Assembly: GCA_017555825.1 (NCBI GenBank)
Contig: JAFZFQ010000048.1
Coordinates: forward strand, 1-38,560
Reading direction: 5' to 3'
Source of the DNA: Bacteroidaceae bacterium
Lineage (GTDB): Bacteria; Bacteroidota; Bacteroidia; Bacteroidales; Barnesiellaceae_A
DNA: 38,560 nucleotides
The number at the start of each line of letters is the position of its first letter. The stretch's first letter is position 1. This document shows, in pieces, positions 34,793-38,560 of this stretch. The position numbers were made by a program, and so were the translations under genes. The notes beneath the pieces are model-generated. The model was not told the DNA's origin. It saw only the letters and a list, made by a program, of their open reading frames with translations, and made no database searches.

Positions 34793-35173
34793 ATGAAACC
34801 CACCCTCTACCTATACAACCTGCGCAACGACAAGGGACAACAAATAGAAATTCTTTGTCTCACAAGCAACATTGCTTGTCGCCACGTCAATGCCAACGAG
34901 TATGGCAAGCGCATAGGCTACATAGCCGAGATTGAAGGTTACACTGCCGAGGAAAAAACCACCGTAACAACTCCCTTTACCGACGAAATGCTCATTTTCA
35001 AGGGTTTTGACCAAGAGTTGTTGAGCGACTTCCTCGCCATGTATCGCGCTGCAGGCATTGCCACAATACCCCTCAAAGCAGGCCTCACCCCTACCAACGT
35101 GGGCTGGAGCTCGGTCGAACTACACGCCGAGTTGCAACAAGAACACCAAGAGTTTCTCAAACAAAAACAATAA
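34793..35173 (+). CDS. DUF3783 family protein
   Basis: This 126-residue cytosolic protein is without signal or membrane segments. The C-terminal half matches DUF3783: EMLIFKGFDQELLSDFLAMY followed by AAGIATIPLKAGLTPTNVGW. Function is unknown. It begins 21 bases after the metG terminator and is followed after 4 bases by a flippase gene, so those two are probably co-transcribed. No promoter is evident in the short gap before it. Confidence 0.8.
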   Translation: MKPTLYLYNLRNDKGQQIEILCLTSNIACRHVNANEYGKRIGYIAEIEGYTAEEKTTVTTPFTDEMLIFKGFDQELLSDFLAMYRAAGIATIPLKAGLTPTNVGWSSVELHAELQQEHQEFLKQKQ

Positions 35174-35177
35174 ACCA

Positions 35178-36620
35178 TTGGAAGAGAAAGAGTTTCGCAA
35201 GAAGACCCGCAGTGCATTTGTGTGGAATATGGTCGATCGCATAGGCTCGCAGCTTATGTCGGTCATCATCGGTATTGCCCTTGCGCGCATGCTGGGCGCT
35301 GCCGAATATGGTATCACAGGCGCATTGGCTATCTTTATTGCTCTCTCTCAAGCCCTCACCGATAGTGGCTTCTCGGCAGCTCTCGTACGCAAACAACACA
35401 TCACCGAGACCGACTACAACACCGTTTTCTACTACAACCTGCTCATATCGGTAGCTCTATACACAGCCGGTTACTTTGCCGCACCTACCATTGCACAGTT
35501 CTTTGGCGAGCCCATTCTCATACCCGTTGCCCGAGTACTCTTCACCGTATTCATTTTCAATGCTCTATGCCTCATACAGAATGCCAAGATGGTCAAGGAG
35601 ATAAACTTCCGTAAGGTAGCTACCATCAACGTCACTGCCATTATACTATCGGGTATCATAGCACTCACAATGGCTATCAAGGGATATGGCGTATGGGCTC
35701 TGGTTGCACAGATTACGATACAGTCGTTTGTCAAGATGATTATGCAATGGGTGTGGGGAGGCTGGAAACCTCGTGCCATATTCTCGTGGCAGTCGTTTCG
35801 CGAGCTATTTGCTTTCAGCTCTAACATCATGCTTGCCAACGTGCTCAACGTGCTCTTCCTCAACATCTACTCGGCCATCATCGGCAGACTCTACACAAGT
35901 CGCGAACTCGGATACTACAGCCAGGCAAATAAGTGGAGCGACATGGGCGTGACTACCCTCTACGGCATCATACTCAACAGCACCTACACCCTATTTAGCG
36001 CCATACAGAACGATCCCGAGCGACTCATACGCAGCTACCGCAAGTCTATGAAGCTCACAGCCTTCATCACATTCCCCGCCCTGCTGGGTCTTTCACTCGC
36101 GGCACGCCCATTTATCCTCATCCTTCTGGGCGACAAGTGGATAGAGTCTATACCCATGTTCTCTCTACTACTCATTGCAGGTATATTCACCGTACTCACC
36201 TCACTCAATGGCAATTTCATCCGCATCGAAGGTAGCTCGGGTTTAGCTCTGCGATTGGAGATATTCAAGGTATCGCTATTTGCCATCGTATTGGCATTTA
36301 CCTGGCACTTGCCCATCATACAACTATTGTGGGGCATGGTACTCACCCGCGCCATTGTATACTTTGTGAGCATTGTAGCCATAGGTCGCCGCATAGGCTA
36401 CACCTGGCAACAACAACTCATTGACGTCATGCCATCGTGCGCCACAGCACTGCTCATGATATGCTTTGCCTACCCCGTGCAATTGTTCATTTCCAACATC
36501 TACCTACTCTTTGCCACACAAATTGCCGTGTGCATCGCTTTCTACTACGCCATCAATCGCTACATACAGAGCGACATTCTCAACGAACTTCTGAGCGCTA
36601 TTAAAAAATCGGGACGATAA
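35178..36620 (+). CDS. Polysaccharide (Wzx-type) flippase, MATE/MVF superfamily
   Basis: This 480-residue inner-membrane protein has about 14 hydrophobic helices and belongs to the lipopolysaccharide/O-antigen translocase group (opening with FRKKTRSAFVWNMVDRIGSQ, then LARMLGAAEYGITGALAIFI). It would flip lipid-linked sugar units to the periplasm. The start is probably the TTG at 35178, four bases after the DUF3783 stop: the frame is open further back only inside the DUF3783 gene, and the first ATG in frame (35229) would cut into the conserved N-terminus. No glycosyltransferase genes are adjacent, so it is not part of a visible capsule cluster. Confidence 0.85.
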   Translation: MEEKEFRKKTRSAFVWNMVDRIGSQLMSVIIGIALARMLGAAEYGITGALAIFIALSQALTDSGFSAALVRKQHITETDYNTVFYYNLLISVALYTAGYFAAPTIAQFFGEPILIPVARVLFTVFIFNALCLIQNAKMVKEINFRKVATINVTAIILSGIIALTMAIKGYGVWALVAQITIQSFVKMIMQWVWGGWKPRAIFSWQSFRELFAFSSNIMLANVLNVLFLNIYSAIIGRLYTSRELGYYSQANKWSDMGVTTLYGIILNSTYTLFSAIQNDPERLIRSYRKSMKLTAFITFPALLGLSLAARPFILILLGDKWIESIPMFSLLLIAGIFTVLTSLNGNFIRIEGSSGLALRLEIFKVSLFAIVLAFTWHLPIIQLLWGMVLTRAIVYFVSIVAIGRRIGYTWQQQLIDVMPSCATALLMICFAYPVQLFISNIYLLFATQIAVCIAFYYAINRYIQSDILNELLSAIKKSGR

Positions 36621-36890
36621 GAACTATATATTACTTTAAAGATACAACAACTCGCAGCTCCTACATTCTCGGTAGAGCCCTCAATGGTAGCAAAAGGCTC
36701 TAACGATACCATCACTTCCTGCCGATTATGTAGTACCGGCCGATGTGCGCAAGGTGCTGCGTTGATAGACTCAACACAATATTCGCCGAAAAAATATTTC
36801 AAAAAAAGCCTTTTTTATTTGAATATTTTCAAGATTTTATCTATTTTTGTCACTATCAACATAAAGCTCTCGTTCAATAAACAAAATTGA
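36621..36890 (+). other. Gap with a possible relic of a chitobiase/hexosaminidase C-terminal-type repeat
   Basis: The 411 bases between the flippase and rpe contain no convincing gene. In the frame immediately after the flippase stop, bases about 36647-36710 read LAAPTFSVEPSMVAKGSN then DTITSC, which resembles the start of a CHB_HEX_C-type surface-protein repeat (APTFS..GTVAKGT..VTISC). The match then fades into low-complexity sequence ending at 36890. It may be a decayed fragment or chance. The rest (36891-36950) shows nothing clear except the rpe promoter beyond it. Confidence 0.25.
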
Positions 36891-36954
36891 TTATTCATGG
36901 TAGTGTGGCTGTCAGTATGTGAATATTGGCAGTCATTTTTTTATTCCAAAACAC

Positions 36955-36985
36955 TATGATTGCTCAACAATATTCCCTACATTTG
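36955..36985 (+). promoter_or_regulatory. Promoter of rpe
   Basis: TATG (36955-36958), a 19-bp spacer and TACATTTG (36978-36985) match the consensus with one mismatch in the -33 box. The predicted leader is about 40 bases. Confidence 0.55.
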
Positions 36986-37031
36986 TAAGCAATAGTAATA
37001 ATCTTAAATACAATTTTAAAATCACAACAAT

Positions 37032-37679
37032 ATGAGCGTAATCGTATCTCCCTCAATTCTTACCGCCGACTTTGGTCGTCTTGCCGACGAGTTGCAATCT
37101 ATGTCGGCATGTGATTGGATACATATCGACGTGATGGATGGCGTATTTGTCCCCAACATCTCTATCGGATTTCCTATCATCAAAGCTGTAAAAGACAATA
37201 CCGACAAGGTGCTCGACGTACACTTGATGATTGTCGACCCCGACCGCTATATCGATCGTTGCAAAGAGTTTGGCGCCGACATTGTTACCGTACACTTCGA
37301 AGCTTGCCGTCACTTGCACCGCACTGTTGCTGCCATCAAAGCAGCCGGTATGAAGGCCGGTGTGTCGCTCAACCCTCACGTTCCTGTGAGTGTTCTCGAA
37401 GAGATTCTTCCCTATGTCGACCTGGTACTCATCATGTCGGTAAACCCTGGTTATGGTGGTCAAGCCTTTATCGAATCGTCGGTAGAAAAAGTGCGCAAGC
37501 TCAAGAAGATGATAGACGATGGTGGCTACAACGTGACAATAGAAATTGATGGTGGCGTAAACGAGCGCACAGGCCGTATGCTCGTAGATGCTGGTGCCGA
37601 CGCGCTTGTAGCCGGCAACTATGTGGTGAGCGCGGCCGACCGCACTGCTGCTATACAGTCGTTGCAAAACTTGAAATAA
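37032..37679 (+). CDS. rpe: Ribulose-phosphate 3-epimerase
   Basis: Rpe interconverts ribulose 5-phosphate and xylulose 5-phosphate in the pentose phosphate pathway. The 215-residue TIM barrel is complete: SPSILTADF (6-14), metal-site residues in HIDVMDGVFVPN (31-42), VHLMI near 64-68, MSVNPGYGGQ near 138-147 and EIDGGVN near 173-179 with the second catalytic Asp. It is monocistronic with its own promoter and a following perfect hairpin. Confidence 0.96.
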   Translation: MSVIVSPSILTADFGRLADELQSMSACDWIHIDVMDGVFVPNISIGFPIIKAVKDNTDKVLDVHLMIVDPDRYIDRCKEFGADIVTVHFEACRHLHRTVAAIKAAGMKAGVSLNPHVPVSVLEEILPYVDLVLIMSVNPGYGGQAFIESSVEKVRKLKKMIDDGGYNVTIEIDGGVNERTGRMLVDAGADALVAGNYVVSAADRTAAIQSLQNLK

Positions 37680-37697
37680 TCTACCTGCACTATACCA

Positions 37698-37735
37698 CAA
37701 AGACTGTGTCAAAATACATTTTGACACAGTCTTTG
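37698..37735 (+). terminator. Terminator after rpe
   Basis: A perfect 18-bp stem (37698-37715 with 37718-37735) closes on a two-base gap, starting 18 bases after the rpe stop. It works in either direction and would separate rpe from the exonuclease gene. Confidence 0.8.
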
Positions 37736-37763
37736 CAGTTTATTAATCATCACACCACACACC

Positions 37764-38315
37764 ATGCAAGGAGTAAATTTTGTTGCTATAGACTTTGAGA
37801 CAGCCACAGCTCGACGCGACTCGATATGCGAGGCGGGAATATGCGTTGTGCGCAATGGCAAGGTTGTAGAGACACGCTCGTGGCTTGTGCAACCACAAGG
37901 AAACCAATACAACTACTACAACATACAGGTACACGGTATCAAGCCACAAGATACAGCACACGCACCTCAGTTTCCCGAGGTGTGGAGCCAAATTTTGCCC
38001 TACATACAAGAGAGTCCCACACTCGTGGCTCATAATGCTGCCTTCGACATGAGTTGCATACGCAGTGCCTTGAGCCTGCACGGCCTCGACACTCCCGCTA
38101 TCACCTACTACTGCACCCTACGTGCCGCCCGTCGCCTCTACGACTTCGAGTGCAACAAACTCGATGCGTTGTGCCACGTGTTCGATATTCCGTGCCTCAA
38201 CCACCACCGCGCCGGCGACGATGCCGAGATGTGCGCTCGCATTTTCTTGCGACAACTCAAAGATGCCGGACACTGCACTCCCGAGCAGATGGACTTCTGC
38301 CAAGGAACGCTGTAA
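37764..38315 (+). CDS. DEDDh 3'-5' exonuclease (DnaQ-like)
   Basis: This 183-residue exonuclease domain is of the DNA polymerase III epsilon type. The catalytic residues are visible: D10 and E12 in AIDFETA, D95 in AHNAAFD, and H148 with D153 in HHRAGDDAEM. It acts alone (no polymerase or BRCT domain attached), so the role could be proofreading-like or in nucleic-acid turnover. It lies 28 bases after the rpe hairpin and ends before a strong hairpin shared with the minus-strand gene. Confidence 0.88.
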   Translation: MQGVNFVAIDFETATARRDSICEAGICVVRNGKVVETRSWLVQPQGNQYNYYNIQVHGIKPQDTAHAPQFPEVWSQILPYIQESPTLVAHNAAFDMSCIRSALSLHGLDTPAITYYCTLRAARRLYDFECNKLDALCHVFDIPCLNHHRAGDDAEMCARIFLRQLKDAGHCTPEQMDFCQGTL

Positions 38316-38336
38316 TGCTTCCCCTATATACACACA

Positions 38337-38367
38337 CGAGGCGATGTTTGTTGCAAACATCGCCTCG
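38337..38367. terminator. Bidirectional terminator between convergent genes
   Basis: CGAGGCGATGTTTG (38337-38350) pairs perfectly with CAAACATCGCCTCG (38354-38367) around TTG. It lies between the exonuclease (plus) and the partial gene (minus) and can serve both. Confidence 0.75.
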
Positions 38368-38389
38368 CGCTATTTATGGGTTTATCGTT

Positions 38390-38560
38390 TTATTTTACAA
38401 GCACTTTGCGCACTTCACTGCCCACCTTCACTATGTACATACCGCGAGGCAACTCAGCAACAACACTACCTTGACACACAAGCACACGTTGAGCATTGAG
38501 AGTATACACCTCTACAGCGACATCGTTGGCTGCCTCTACATGCAGCATGCCCTCTATAGC
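38390..38560 (-). CDS. C-terminal end of a secreted protein with a type IX sorting-type tail
   Basis: The minus strand is open from the window edge to a TAA at 38392-38390 (56 residues). The end reads VEVYTLNAQRVLVCQGSV then AELPRGMYIVKVGSEVRKVL and VK, matching the type A C-terminal sorting domain (Por_Secre_tail) that directs proteins through the type IX secretion system of Bacteroidota. Most of the gene is outside the window, so the cargo is unknown. Confidence 0.78.
   Translation of the reverse strand, partial: AIEGMLHVEAANDVAVEVYTLNAQRVLVCQGSVVAELPRGMYIVKVGSEVRKVLVK

Noticed and set aside
36560-36802. 80-residue minus-strand frame overlapping the flippase end
   Set aside because: It overlaps the end of a well-supported gene, has no promoter and matches nothing I recognise.

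Overview
The window reads as an ordinary chromosomal segment of a member of the order Bacteroidales (Bacteroidota); I cannot name the family or genus. The evidence is: promoters of the Bacteroidota type (TTTG about 20 bp before TAnnTTTG) in front of several genes, with the tRNA-Asp gene as the clearest case; lineage-typical proteins (GldB-like lipoprotein, DUF4924, DUF3783, TonB-dependent receptor, a type IX secretion C-terminal tail); few Shine-Dalgarno sequences; and a coding style rich in C/G at third positions. I see no prophage, CRISPR array, complete insertion sequence or rRNA operon.

Left end (1-1635), the most accessory-looking part: the N-terminal part of a type III restriction-modification methyltransferase (minus strand, running off the window), an AT-rich gap holding scattered GTCTATT motifs, and a four-helix-bundle (S23-type) gene bracketed by inverted copies of the same motif. 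Then come housekeeping genes: DUF4924-prfC (minus), a two-gene chromate-transporter pair with folC (plus), a membrane-anchored M23 peptidase with a MerR regulator (minus), and alaS (plus). Positions 10658-15856 carry a minus-strand run: a secreted M23 peptidase, a secreted C69 dipeptidase and a phosphohexomutase. tRNA-Asp with its own promoter and terminator precedes a YeiH-family permease, which converges on a gldB-aroE-lysR operon.

From 20167 onward nearly everything is on the plus strand: a secreted N-acetylmuramoyl-L-alanine amidase, an MCE/MlaD protein and dnaA. Next is an operon of a radical SAM enzyme, a 74-residue unknown acidic protein and a TonB-dependent receptor. It is followed by four tandem paralogous small outer-membrane beta-barrel genes, two of which have an extra N-terminal module. 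After a terminator come tgt-lptG-metG, DUF3783-flippase, a short relic-like stretch, rpe, a DEDDh exonuclease, and on the minus strand the tail of a secreted protein with a type IX sorting domain.

The common theme is the cell envelope: three wall hydrolases, a wall-peptide dipeptidase, an MCE lipid-trafficking protein, an LPS-export permease, a polysaccharide flippase, a TonB receptor and the beta-barrel cluster. The parts least explained by known systems are the radical SAM/small protein/receptor operon with the beta-barrel array (24191-30324), and the repeat-bracketed four-helix-bundle gene (about 857-1620).
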